Assembly: GCA_002295885.1 (NCBI GenBank)
Contig: DBGM01000040.1
Location: forward strand, 1,162 to 65,161
Length of the DNA: 64,000 nucleotides
Reading direction: 5' to 3'
Origin: Phycisphaerales bacterium UBA854
GTDB lineage: Bacteria > Planctomycetota > Phycisphaerae > Phycisphaerales > SM1A02
Part shown: positions 18,343 to 26,948 of the stretch, in pieces
How the letters are laid out: every line of letters starts with the position of its first letter
Position numbering within the stretch: position 1 is the first letter of the stretch
The notes under the pieces: model-generated
What the model was told of the DNA's origin: nothing
The model's input: only the letters and a program-made list of their open reading frames with translations
Database searches by the model: none
Position numbers and translations under genes: made by a program

Positions 18343-19152
18343 GTGGTGGACCACGTGCACGACGACACCAACCAGGACACGCCCGCCGCCTCCGACCGGT
18401 CATCCGGTGTCGACGGCGTTCGTGTCCAGGGCCTGTCCAAGCGGTTCGGTCCGGTGACGGCGGTCGAATCGGCCAGTTTCCGAATCAAGCGGGGCGAGAT
18501 CGTCGGCATGCTCGGCCACAACGGAGCCGGCAAGACCACGACCATGCGGATGATCTGCGGGGTGCTGCCGCCCACGAGCGGGCGGGTCGAAGTGGCGGGA
18601 TTCGACATCGTCTCCCAGCGTCGCAAGGCGGCCGCCCGCATCGGCTACCTTCCCGAATCCTCACCGCTCTACCCCGAAATGCGGGTCCGCGAGTATCTGG
18701 ACTTCCGCGCCCGGTTGTACGACGTCGACGATGCGGGGGCGGCCATCGAATCCGCCATGACCCGGTGCGGGCTCGAAGCCGCCTCGTCCCGTCTGATCGG
18801 ACAGTTGTCCCGCGGATACCGCCAACGGGTCGGACTCGCGGCAACGATCCTCCACGATCCGAATGTCCTGGTGCTCGATGAGGCCACCTCGGGCCTCGAT
18901 CCGCTGCAGGTCATCGAAGTCCGAAGGCTCATCGAGGAGTTGGCCGCCGACCGGACGATCCTCATCTCCACCCACGTACTCAGCGAGGTCGAGACCATCT
19001 GCGACCGCATCATCCTCTTCGCCCGCGGTCGGGTGGTGGCGGAGGGGGACCTCGACACCTTGCGTGCGCAGTCCAAGTCGGGCGCCGCCGCATCGCTGGA
19101 AGACGTGTTCGTGGAATTGACGGCGCAGGCCTTCATGGAGGCCGCCCCATGA
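18343..19152 (+). CDS. ABC transporter ATP-binding protein (GldA/NatA-like)
   Basis: Cytoplasmic ATPase subunit, about 269 residues. Walker A GHNGAGKTT, signature LSRGYRQR, Walker B VLVLDEATSGLDP and the switch His (STHVLSEVE) are all intact, so it should hydrolyse ATP. The start is uncertain: GTG at 18343, 18346 or 18355, all after AGGGAA. The gene opens a four-gene operon; the permease ATG overlaps its stop (ATGA). The closest recognised families are the GldA, NatA and NosF types that drive ABC-2 exporters. A lone TTGACA at 18257-18262 has no matching -10. Confidence 0.93.
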   Translation: MVDHVHDDTNQDTPAASDRSSGVDGVRVQGLSKRFGPVTAVESASFRIKRGEIVGMLGHNGAGKTTTMRMICGVLPPTSGRVEVAGFDIVSQRRKAAARIGYLPESSPLYPEMRVREYLDFRARLYDVDDAGAAIESAMTRCGLEAASSRLIGQLSRGYRQRVGLAATILHDPNVLVLDEATSGLDPLQVIEVRRLIEELAADRTILISTHVLSEVETICDRIILFARGRVVAEGDLDTLRAQSKSGAAASLEDVFVELTAQAFMEAAP

Positions 19153-19865
19153 GCCGCATCGGAGTCATCGCCGCCCGTGAGTTCCGTTCGTTCTTCCTGC
19201 TTCCTTCCGGCTACGTCGTCGGTGCCCTGTTCCTGCTGGCCAACGGCATCGTCTTTCTCTCGAGCATCTTCCTGCCCGGGCAGCCCGCCACCCTGCGCGG
19301 GGTGTTCGCCTTCGATGTGATCATCCTGCTGTTCCTCTGTCCCGCGATCACGATGCGGGCCGTCTGCGAGGAGCGTCGGCAGGGGACCTGGGAGCTGCTG
19401 GCCGCCTCCCCAGCGGGCAGCGGCGCATTCATTCTCGGGAAGTTCGTCGCGTCGATGGGCTACCTCGTGGTGCTCCTGCTTCCCACGCTGGTGCTCGTCC
19501 TGCTGCTGGAACTCTACGGTCGTCCCGACCCCGGTGAGATCGCCGCCGGCTATCTCGGCCTGCTGCTCGTGGGCAGCGTGTACCTGGCCAGCGGGGTGCT
19601 GGCCTCCACCGTCACCGCTTCACAGACCATCGCCTACCTGCTGACCGTCTTCTTCTGGATCCTCGTCGGGCTCGGCCGTTCCGCGCTGCCGGTCTGGCTC
19701 GGCGCCGAGGCATGGGAGCTTCTGGCTCCGTGGGATCCCTTCCTGCGGATGCAGGACTTCACCATCGGTCTGGTGGACACCTCGAGCCTTGTCTACTTCG
19801 TCAGTCTGACCGGTCTCTTCCTGGCCGCGTCCGTGGTCATCGTGGAAACGGAGCGCTGCGCATGA
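19149..19865 (+). CDS. ABC-2 type permease (GldF-like)
   Basis: 238 residues with six hydrophobic helices. The N-terminal pattern (AAREFRSFFLLPSGYVVGALFLL) and the ERRQGTWELL segment after the second helix are typical of ABC-2 permeases related to GldF and NosY. It overlaps the ATPase by 4 bases upstream and the GldG-like gene by 4 bases downstream, so the three should form one inner-membrane complex. Cargo is unknown. Confidence 0.9.
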   Translation: MSRIGVIAAREFRSFFLLPSGYVVGALFLLANGIVFLSSIFLPGQPATLRGVFAFDVIILLFLCPAITMRAVCEERRQGTWELLAASPAGSGAFILGKFVASMGYLVVLLLPTLVLVLLLELYGRPDPGEIAAGYLGLLLVGSVYLASGVLASTVTASQTIAYLLTVFFWILVGLGRSALPVWLGAEAWELLAPWDPFLRMQDFTIGLVDTSSLVYFVSLTGLFLAASVVIVETERCA

Positions 19866-21916
19866 CGGGGATTCGATCCAGCAGCCGCTTCGGGCGATGG
19901 GCGAGCAGCCTGCTGTTCCTGCTCGCCCTGACCGTGGGACTGGTCGCGCTCAACGACATCCTCATGCAGCCCGAGCTTCGGTCGCGAATCGACGCCACCA
20001 AGTCCCGGTCCTACTCCCTCAGTCCCCGGAGTCAGCAGCTGCTGGCCACTCTGGAGGGGGACTGGAGCATCACGGTCGTGATGGTGGACGCGGAGACCGA
20101 TCCTGCCGTCGTCAGTCAGATCGACGAGGTGCTGGATCGCTACGCCGCCGCCGCTCCGTCCATGGACGTGCGCAGCATCGATCCGTCGATGCCGGAGGCG
20201 TTGACGGAATACGACCGACTCCTGATGGAGCTCCGCGACCGGGAGGCGGACGCCATCGAGGCGTTCGAGCGGATCGTCCGTGACGCCACGGAGGAGTTCG
20301 CCAATCTGGTGGCCTTTGCCGGCCCCACGGCCGACCGGATCGACCGGATCCTCGCCCCGGGGGCCGAATCGGGCGCGTCGATGCGGGACGTCGAGGCCAT
20401 CGCCGCCGCACTGCGACTGCTCGGTCAGCAGGGACATCTGGTGCTGGAAGCGGTGGACGAGGCGGTTGCCCTCGACGACGGTTCGCCGCTGCCGGACCTC
20501 GAAGCCGCCCGTTCGATCCTCGAGCAGGGCTTGTCGCGCTGGGCGAACGAACTGCAGGCCGGGGCACGCCGCATCGAACGCATCGAGGGGATCGATCCCG
20601 ACCAGTTGCCCGAACTGGCCCGGCTCGCCAATGCGATCTCCACCGAGGCGACGGCACTGGCGACCACCGCCGATCGACTCGCCCAGTTGGAACCGCTCGA
20701 ACTCGCGAGGATCGCGGCGCAGCTGCGGGAAGGAGAGGCGGCCATCATCGTCGGTCCGGATCGCGCCATGGCGATTCCCGCCTCCCAGCTCTTTGCGTCC
20801 AATCTCCAGCAGGACGACGTCGGCTCGGTCCGCATCGACCAGCGGTTCCGCGGCGAGCAGCTGCTGTCGTCGGCCATCCGCTCGATGCAGCAGGACACGA
20901 TGCCGGCCGTGGTGTTCGTGCATGCCGACGACGTGTCCCGACTCGATGCCCACCCGCAGCAGGCGGACGTCACCGGCATCACCGGTCTGCTCGAAGCGGC
21001 ACGCATCGAAGTCGCGGAGTGGCCGGTGACGCTGGCGCCGCAGCCCGCGTTCCCCGCCGGCACGCCGGTGGTCTGGGTCGTGCTGCCGCCGTCGGAGCGC
21101 ATCGGATTCGAGATCGGTACCGCCGAACGGCGACTGCTCGAGGCGACCTCGCACCTGATCGATCAGGGGGCTTCGGTCCTGGTGAGCCTGTACCCGAGTT
21201 TCCTTCCCCGCTACGGCCAGACCGATCCCTGGGCGGAACTGGTGGCCGGAATCGGGATCGAAGCGGATACCGGATCCGTGCTCCTGGAGGAGACGGTCGA
21301 CGGCGACGGAAAGATCGTCGTGCAGATGTTCCAGCAGTTGACCGAGTTCCCGGCGCCGCACCCGGTCGCCTCGGCGCTCAATGGACAGAGCCTGGCGCTT
21401 CCGCTGCCGGTACCGCTGCGGTCATCGGGCGACTTCGATGCCTCCCGGCAGCCCCTGGCCACGGTCGACCGGACGGGGGATCGCTGGTTGGAGAGTCAAT
21501 GGACGCCGAGTCTGGATCTGGGACCGGTTCAGCGTGGAGCGCAGGGGCTGGATGATCCGGTCGATGTGATCTACGCGATCGAGCGCCCCGCGGTCGACGA
21601 CGGCTCGTTCCAGCGTCTGCTCGTGGTGGGATCGGGACCCTGGATGCTGACGAATGTCGCCGACGTGGCCGTTTCGGCCGGTGGTGACCGCATCAGCCTG
21701 CTGCATCCCGGAAACCACGAACTCATGATGGCGTCGGTGGCCTGGCTGGCGGGCGAGGATCAGCTGGTCGCCCAGGGTCCGCTTTCCCAGGAGGTCGCAC
21801 GACTCCGCGGCATCGGCGACACCGAACTGCAGGTCGTCGGCTGGCTGCTCACCCTGGTGCTTCCCGGAGCGGTGCTGCTGCTGGGGATCGTGGTCTGGAT
21901 GGCGAGGCGAACCTGA
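19862..21916 (+). CDS. GldG-like auxiliary membrane protein of the ABC module
   Basis: 684 residues. One TM helix near 15-38 and one at the C-terminus (about 655-680) bracket a large extracytoplasmic part, the layout of GldG/DUF7088-type proteins. The start of the soluble part (KSRSYSLSPRSQQLLATL) matches the opening usual in the family. Residues 110-300 are rich in Glu, Ala and Leu and predicted helical, an expansion not typical of short GldG proteins. Start ATG 19862 overlaps the permease stop; the stop overlaps the DUF4340 start. Its partner protein in this operon is the DUF4340 gene. Confidence 0.82.
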   Translation: MTGIRSSSRFGRWASSLLFLLALTVGLVALNDILMQPELRSRIDATKSRSYSLSPRSQQLLATLEGDWSITVVMVDAETDPAVVSQIDEVLDRYAAAAPSMDVRSIDPSMPEALTEYDRLLMELRDREADAIEAFERIVRDATEEFANLVAFAGPTADRIDRILAPGAESGASMRDVEAIAAALRLLGQQGHLVLEAVDEAVALDDGSPLPDLEAARSILEQGLSRWANELQAGARRIERIEGIDPDQLPELARLANAISTEATALATTADRLAQLEPLELARIAAQLREGEAAIIVGPDRAMAIPASQLFASNLQQDDVGSVRIDQRFRGEQLLSSAIRSMQQDTMPAVVFVHADDVSRLDAHPQQADVTGITGLLEAARIEVAEWPVTLAPQPAFPAGTPVVWVVLPPSERIGFEIGTAERRLLEATSHLIDQGASVLVSLYPSFLPRYGQTDPWAELVAGIGIEADTGSVLLEETVDGDGKIVVQMFQQLTEFPAPHPVASALNGQSLALPLPVPLRSSGDFDASRQPLATVDRTGDRWLESQWTPSLDLGPVQRGAQGLDDPVDVIYAIERPAVDDGSFQRLLVVGSGPWMLTNVADVAVSAGGDRISLLHPGNHELMMASVAWLAGEDQLVAQGPLSQEVARLRGIGDTELQVVGWLLTLVLPGAVLLLGIVVWMARRT

Positions 21917-23265
21917 TGCGTTGGACGACGACACTCATCACGGTCTGCATGGCGACGGCGCTGGTGGTGGTGGCGTGGTTGATGCACGAGTCGGCACCGA
22001 CCCGGGCCCGCGCATCCGATCCGGTGCCGCTGGCGACACCGGCCGAGCTGCCGCGCGACGAGATCGATCGCATCGAGGTCCGGTTCGGCACGGATCATCC
22101 GCTGGTGTTCGGCCGTGATGCCGAGGGTTGGTGGCAGATCGAACCGTTCCGGCACGCCGCCTCCTATCCGGCGATGCTTTCCCTCATCGAAGCTCCGCTC
22201 ACGACCCGCGTCGTGGATCGGATCGATGCCCCCGGGGAGGATGATCTGGAACGTCTGTCACTCGCTCCGCCGCGGGCCACCATCACCTTCGGGACCGGTG
22301 AACGTCGGGTCCGGTTCGACATCGGCCAGACCGGACTCGGAGGCCGCGCCTACGTCCGACGCGACGGGGGGCCGGAGGTGCTGGTGGTCGACGACGCCCT
22401 TCCCTCGACGCTGCTGGATGCCAACCCCGTGCTCTGGCGGGATCGGACCCTCTTTCCCGGCGTCGACATCGAAGCGGACCGCATCGAGCGGTCGGTCGGG
22501 GACAACGAAGTGGTCATGGAGCGTTCCGGTCGGGACTGGGCCATCGTCGATCCGATCGCGACCCGCATCGACGCCGAGTCGATGGGCACGCACGCCATCG
22601 ATCTCGCCCGGGCGATGTGGACCCAGGTGCTGCTCGACGAACCGGATGATCTTTCGTCGTTCGGACTCGATCCGCCCCTGGCGAGATTGGCCGTCACCCG
22701 TGACGATCGGACCCGGGTGCTGCTGATCGGAGACCGCGTGGGCGGAGCCACGCAGGACCGCGCCGCGATGGTCGAGGGGATCCCGGTCGTGCTGCAGCTG
22801 GACGGGCGGACCGTCGCATCGCTGCTTCCCGATCCGGTGACGCTCGTCGACCATCGGGCCTCCCGGCTGCGGGGAGCGGATGTGAAGTCGATCGAGATCG
22901 ACGCCGGCGACGGTGTGTTTCGACTGGAACGATCATTGGATCGATGGATCGCCCCCGGTTTCGACGGACAGGACGTGCCCGTCGATCGCGTCGAGGAGTT
23001 GCTCCAGTCGATCACGTCGCTTCGGGCGACGGAGGTGGAGATTCGGGACGGCTATCCTTCGGAACTCGAACGGGCCCGGATCACGCTGTTCGGATTCGAT
23101 GGTGCGCCACTGGATACGGTCCGGCTTCTGCGGGAGGAGCCCGATTCGGGGCGATGGGCGATGGAGAACGGGGACAACGTCCTGCGGGTCCATCCGGAGT
23201 TCCTGGTCCTGCATCTGTCGCCGGTCGACTACGGGCTGTCCACCGGGGGCGAGGACACACCGTAG
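21916..23265 (+). CDS. DUF4340-family protein
   Basis: 449 residues. A single N-terminal helix (about 5-24) anchors repeated beta-rich units in which a segment such as GWWQIEPFRHAASY or DWAIVDPIATRID recurs, as is usual for DUF4340, a family regularly found last in GldA/F/G-type operons. It is predicted extracytoplasmic and tethered to the inner membrane. The start overlaps the previous stop (TGATG). Its last 37 bases overlap the 3' end of ribD on the other strand. No enzymatic motif was seen. Confidence 0.82.
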   Translation: MRWTTTLITVCMATALVVVAWLMHESAPTRARASDPVPLATPAELPRDEIDRIEVRFGTDHPLVFGRDAEGWWQIEPFRHAASYPAMLSLIEAPLTTRVVDRIDAPGEDDLERLSLAPPRATITFGTGERRVRFDIGQTGLGGRAYVRRDGGPEVLVVDDALPSTLLDANPVLWRDRTLFPGVDIEADRIERSVGDNEVVMERSGRDWAIVDPIATRIDAESMGTHAIDLARAMWTQVLLDEPDDLSSFGLDPPLARLAVTRDDRTRVLLIGDRVGGATQDRAAMVEGIPVVLQLDGRTVASLLPDPVTLVDHRASRLRGADVKSIEIDAGDGVFRLERSLDRWIAPGFDGQDVPVDRVEELLQSITSLRATEVEIRDGYPSELERARITLFGFDGAPLDTVRLLREEPDSGRWAMENGDNVLRVHPEFLVLHLSPVDYGLSTGGEDTP

Positions 23266-24374
23266 TTGAGCAGCAGGTCGTCGTCGCGGCGGTGTACGCT
23301 GCGCAGCCGGAGCGGCGTTGCATCTCGAATGCTCTCGGAGACGGTGCCGTGCAGTGGGGGGATGCCCGTCTCGTCGCCCAGCAGCATGGGGGCGATGAAG
23401 ACCAGGGCTTCGTTGATCAGTCCTTCCGCCGCCAGGGATGACAGGACGCCGGGACCGGCTTCGGTCAGAACGGTGCTGCAGTTGTGCACGCCCGAAAGAT
23501 GGATCAGAAGATCCACAAGGGGCATGCTGCCGTCGTCCGTGGGCAGGGGCAGCACGTCGACGCCGGCGTCTACCAGTTCCGACCGGCGAGCCTCGTGGGC
23601 GCTCGCCGCGGCTTCGCTGCAGGCGATCGTCAGCGGTGCTCGGTCGAGGCTGCGAAGCAGCGCGGCTCCGGGGGGAATGCGCAGGTCGGGGTCGATCACC
23701 ACCCGGCGGGCGATGCGGCGATGCCGCACGTCCCGTGCGGTCAGCAGGGGATCGTCCGCCAGCACGGTACCGATGCCGGTCAGGATCGCGTCCACCCGAC
23801 CGCGCTGCCGATGGACCAGCCGGCGACTGCGTTCACCGCTGATCCAGGTGCTGTGTCCGGTCCGGGCGGCGATCCGGCCGTCGAGCGTCTGGGCCCATTT
23901 CGCCATCACCCAGGGCAGTCCGGTCGTGACGCGGTGCCTGAAGATCGCCGACAGGGCCCGGGACGGTGCGTGGTCGACGATGTCCACCTCGATCCCTTCG
24001 GACCGCAGCAACTGCACGCCACCCGATGCTTCGGGGTTCGGATCCAGGCACCCGATCACCACGCGGCGGATGCCCGCGTCGATGATCGCATCGGTGCACG
24101 GCGGAGTCCGGCCGTGGTGGGTGCAGGGTTCCAGCGTGATGTAGATCGTTCCGTTGCGAAGGCGGTCGCCATGCCGTTCGATCAGGATGCGTTCGGCATG
24201 CGGTCCGCCGGCCACGCGGTGGTGCGCCTCCCCGACGCAGATTCCATCCGCATCGACGCCCACGCATCCGACCATGGGGTTGGGTTCCACCAGGCCGTGT
24301 CCGCGCAGGCCCCGGCGCGCGGCACGATCCAGCATGAGCAGGTCGAGATCAGTTGGTGCCTGGCGTGTCGGCAT
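23229..24374 (-). CDS. ribD: Bifunctional diaminohydroxyphosphoribosylaminopyrimidine deaminase / reductase
   Basis: 381 residues. The N-terminal deaminase domain carries the zinc site: His59-Ala-Glu61, then Cys84 and Cys93 in LEPCTHHGRTPPC. The C-terminal part (about 150-370) is the NADPH-dependent reductase (KWAQTLDGRIA, GIGTVLADDPLLTAR). It performs two early steps of riboflavin synthesis. It lies 99 bases after fusA on the same strand and is convergent with the DUF4340 gene, overlapping it by 37 bases. Other rib genes are not in the window. Confidence 0.96.
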   Translation of the reverse strand: MPTRQAPTDLDLLMLDRAARRGLRGHGLVEPNPMVGCVGVDADGICVGEAHHRVAGGPHAERILIERHGDRLRNGTIYITLEPCTHHGRTPPCTDAIIDAGIRRVVIGCLDPNPEASGGVQLLRSEGIEVDIVDHAPSRALSAIFRHRVTTGLPWVMAKWAQTLDGRIAARTGHSTWISGERSRRLVHRQRGRVDAILTGIGTVLADDPLLTARDVRHRRIARRVVIDPDLRIPPGAALLRSLDRAPLTIACSEAAASAHEARRSELVDAGVDVLPLPTDDGSMPLVDLLIHLSGVHNCSTVLTEAGPGVLSSLAAEGLINEALVFIAPMLLGDETGIPPLHGTVSESIRDATPLRLRSVHRRDDDLLLNYGVSSPPVDSP

Positions 24375-24473
24375 GGTGCGGTTTCCGGATGTGACGATCC
24401 CCCAACCTACCAGAACATGGGGGCATGTCCCGGTGGATCGGGGGATCGGTGGGTGCGTGAGAGAAGAAGGGGG

Positions 24474-26588
24474 TCACGTCTTGGCCAGGATCTCCTCGGT
24501 GAGGTTCGGCGGCATGATCCGGTACTCGCTGGGCTCCATGGAACTGGAGGCCCGGCCCTGGCTCATGCCCCGGAGGACCGTGGTGTATCCGAACATCTCG
24601 GACAGCGGCACGTCGGCGTGGATGATCCGGGTGTTTCCACGCATCTCCGAATCGACGATCTGGCCACGCCGGCTGGCGAGGTCACTGCTGATGGGTCCGA
24701 AGAAGTCCTCGGGAGTGGTGATCTCCACCCGCATGATGGGCTCCAGGAGGGTCAGTCCGGCCTCGGAGCAGGCCTCGCGGAACGCCAAGGCTCCCGCCTG
24801 CTCGAACGCCACCTGGCTGGAATCCACGTCGTGGTATGAGCCGAACACCAGTTCGGCCTTCACGTTGACCATCGGATAGCCGCCGAGGATGCCGGAGACG
24901 GCGGCGGATCGGATGCCGGTCTCGACCGACGGGATGTATTCCCGGGGAATCACGCCCTGCTTGATCGAATCGACGAACACGATGCCGTCCTTCATCTTCA
25001 GTTCCTGCTCCTCCGCCTCCTCGGCGGTGATGGGCTGGACACTGAGGACCACGTCGCCGTACTGGCCGCGACCACCGGTCTGCTTGACGAACTTGCCGCG
25101 GACGTCGGCGGCGGCTCCCATGATGGTCTCGCGGTAGCTCACGCGCGGCGTGCCAATGTTGACACCGATCTTCATGTCGCGGACGAGCTTGTTCTTGACG
25201 ATCTCAAGGTGCAGCTCGCCCATGCCGGAAATGATGGTTTCGCCGGTGTCCTCGTTGTAGCGGGAGCGGAAGGACGGGTCCTCCCGCATGATCGTTCCGA
25301 GCGCCTCGGCCAGCTTCTTCTTGTCGTCGGTCGTCATCGGTTCGATCGACATCGAGATCACCGGATCCGGGAAGTGCATCCGCTCCAGCACGACGGGGTC
25401 ACCCTGGTCGCACAGCGTGTCGCCCGTGACCGAGTTCTTCAGGCCGATGATGGCCACGATCTGTCCGGCGGAAGCCTCGTCGAGGGCTTCGCGATCCTTC
25501 GCGTGCATCTCGTAGATGCGCGACACGATCTCCTTCTTGCGGTTCACGGGGTTCAGGACGCGACTTCCCTGCTTGAGCACGCCGGAGTAGATCCGGCAGT
25601 AGGTCAGATCGCCGTGGGTGTCGGAGACGACCTTGAACACCAGTCCGGAGAAGGGTGCGGAGGGATCGCTGGGGCGGGTCAGCCTCTTGTCCTCGTCGGC
25701 GGGATCGGTGCCCTCGACGTCGGGGACCTCGGTCGGGTTGGGCAGGAAGTGGATCACGCCGTCCAGCAGCCGCTGGATGCCGATGTTCTTCAGGGCCGAC
25801 CCGCAGAAGGTGGGGGTGCAGGCCTGGGCGAGGGTTCCCGCCCGGAGTACGCGACGGATCGAGTCGATGTCGATCGAGTTCTCGTCCTCCAGATACTGCT
25901 CCATGAAATCGTCATCGAGTTCGGCGATGGATTCGAGCATCCGGTGACGCCATTCGGCGGCGGTGTCCGCCATGGAGTCCGGGATGTCGCGCTCCTCGAC
26001 GACGGCGCCGAGCTCTCCACTGTCGAAGTAGAACGCCCGCATCTCGATCAGATCGATCAGACCTTCCAATTCGTCGCCGGCACCGATGGGGAACTGGACC
26101 GCGATCGGATTGGCGCCGAGTCGGTCGATGATCGACTGGAAGCTGAACTCGAAGTTCGCGCCGACCTTGTCCATCTTGTTGATGAAGCAGAGGCGGGGCA
26201 CTCCGTAACGGTCGGCCTGTCGCCAGACCGTCTCGGACTGGGCCTCGACGCCCTCCTTGCCGTCGAAGACGGTCACGGCTCCGTCCAGCACCCGCATGGA
26301 GCGTTCGACCTCGATGGTGAAGTCGACGTGGCCCGGGGTGTCGATCAGGTTGACCGTGTAGGTGGTTCCGTGGAAGTCCCAGGGGCAGGTCGTGGCGGCC
26401 GACTGGATCGTGATGCCGCGCTGCTGCTCCTCTTCGAGGAAGTCCATGGTTGCGGTGCCTTCGTGCACCTCGCCCATCTTGTAGTTGCGGCCCGTGTAGT
26501 AGAGCACCCGCTCGGTCACGGTGGTCTTGCCCGCATCGATGTGGGCACAGATGCCGATGTTGCGTACGTACTTGAGATCGATCGCCAT
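24474..26588 (-). CDS. fusA: Translation elongation factor G
   Basis: 704 residues. GTPase that drives ribosomal translocation. G1 AHIDAGKTT, the switch I threonine region GITIQSAATT, G3 DTPGHVDF and G4 NKMDK are canonical, followed by domains II-V of normal length. Start 26588 (MAIDL) matches family N-termini; the ORF extension to 26615 is not conserved. The gene is outside a str operon: the neighbours are an RNase HII-like gene upstream and ribD downstream. It has an unusually long leader of about 310 bases with its own promoter and a short ORF. Confidence 0.97.
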   Translation of the reverse strand: MAIDLKYVRNIGICAHIDAGKTTVTERVLYYTGRNYKMGEVHEGTATMDFLEEEQQRGITIQSAATTCPWDFHGTTYTVNLIDTPGHVDFTIEVERSMRVLDGAVTVFDGKEGVEAQSETVWRQADRYGVPRLCFINKMDKVGANFEFSFQSIIDRLGANPIAVQFPIGAGDELEGLIDLIEMRAFYFDSGELGAVVEERDIPDSMADTAAEWRHRMLESIAELDDDFMEQYLEDENSIDIDSIRRVLRAGTLAQACTPTFCGSALKNIGIQRLLDGVIHFLPNPTEVPDVEGTDPADEDKRLTRPSDPSAPFSGLVFKVVSDTHGDLTYCRIYSGVLKQGSRVLNPVNRKKEIVSRIYEMHAKDREALDEASAGQIVAIIGLKNSVTGDTLCDQGDPVVLERMHFPDPVISMSIEPMTTDDKKKLAEALGTIMREDPSFRSRYNEDTGETIISGMGELHLEIVKNKLVRDMKIGVNIGTPRVSYRETIMGAAADVRGKFVKQTGGRGQYGDVVLSVQPITAEEAEEQELKMKDGIVFVDSIKQGVIPREYIPSVETGIRSAAVSGILGGYPMVNVKAELVFGSYHDVDSSQVAFEQAGALAFREACSEAGLTLLEPIMRVEITTPEDFFGPISSDLASRRGQIVDSEMRGNTRIIHADVPLSEMFGYTTVLRGMSQGRASSSMEPSEYRIMPPNLTEEILAKT

Positions 26589-26689
26589 TGTGGTGTCCTG
26601 CTTGGAGACCAGCATGGTCTCCGGGTGAGAAGGTGATGCGTTGTGGTCGGCGGTGCGGCCACGTGCGTGGTCTGGGTTGTGGAGAGGGT

Positions 26690-26705
26690 CACGTCACGTG
26701 ACGTG
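26690..26705. repeat. 16-bp perfect palindrome in the fusA leader
   Basis: CACGTCACGTGACGTG reads the same on both strands and lies about 100 bases upstream of the fusA start codon. About one 16-bp palindrome is expected by chance in 64 kb, so only its position makes it notable as a possible operator or RNA hairpin. Confidence 0.45.
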
Positions 26706-26725
26706 CCCACCTGTGTCTGCTGTTG

Positions 26726-26761
26726 CCCGGGACCTCCCGGGCCGACTCCGACGGGGGAGTC
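26726..26761 (-). promoter_or_regulatory. Tandem hairpins directly after the fusA leader ORF
   Basis: Two adjacent inverted repeats: GACTCC/GGAGTC (26744-26749 with 26756-26761, covering the leader stop codon) and CCCGGGA/TCCCGGG (26726-26732 with 26735-26741). Neither is followed by a T tract, so they look like leader structure and not a plain terminator. Confidence 0.45.
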
Positions 26762-26807
26762 AGGTGCCGCAGGTGGGCCGGGCGATCTCGTCTTCCTCGA
26801 GCTGCAT
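26760..26807 (-). CDS. 15-residue leader ORF upstream of fusA
   Basis: ATG at 26807 begins 15 sense codons reading MQLEEDEIARPTCGT, ending at TGA 26760-26762. The Shine-Dalgarno AAGGAGGA at 26813-26820 is perfect and only 5 bases from the ATG, the best ribosome site in this part of the window. The ORF lies between the fusA promoter (about 26905-26932) and the tandem hairpins, 171 bases before fusA. It could be a leader peptide regulating fusA or an unrelated small protein. A longer in-frame ORF to 26948 exists but lacks coding character and would start upstream of the promoter. Confidence 0.5.
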   Translation of the reverse strand: MQLEEDEIARPTCGT

Positions 26808-26904
26808 GGAAGTCCTCCTTGCAGATTCGCCGGTGCATCGACCGGTCGAGTTCGCCGTGTTTTTCATGAGCCGTCGGAAAGCCATTTCCGACTTGATCGC
26901 AGGG

Positions 26905-26932
26905 ATTCTATCGGCCGAAAGGGCCTTGTCAA
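26905..26932 (-). promoter_or_regulatory. Strong sigma70-type promoter of the fusA leader
   Basis: TTGACA (26927-26932), 16-base spacer, TAGAAT (26905-26910). The -35 is a full match and the -10 matches 5 of 6. Transcription should start near 26898, giving a fusA leader of about 310 bases. The 333-base stretch 26616-26948 contains this promoter, the leader ORF, hairpins and palindrome, and no other gene. Confidence 0.8.
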
Positions 26933-26948
26933 TGATAAAAAGTGCCAT

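Noticed and set aside
24409..24434. Imperfect hairpin between fusA and ribD
   Set aside because: The stem has mismatches and no T tract, so it is not convincing as a terminator.
26760..26948. 62-codon minus-strand ORF containing the fusA leader ORF
   Set aside because: Its first half lies over and upstream of the promoter and has no coding character; only the last 15 codons have a ribosome site.
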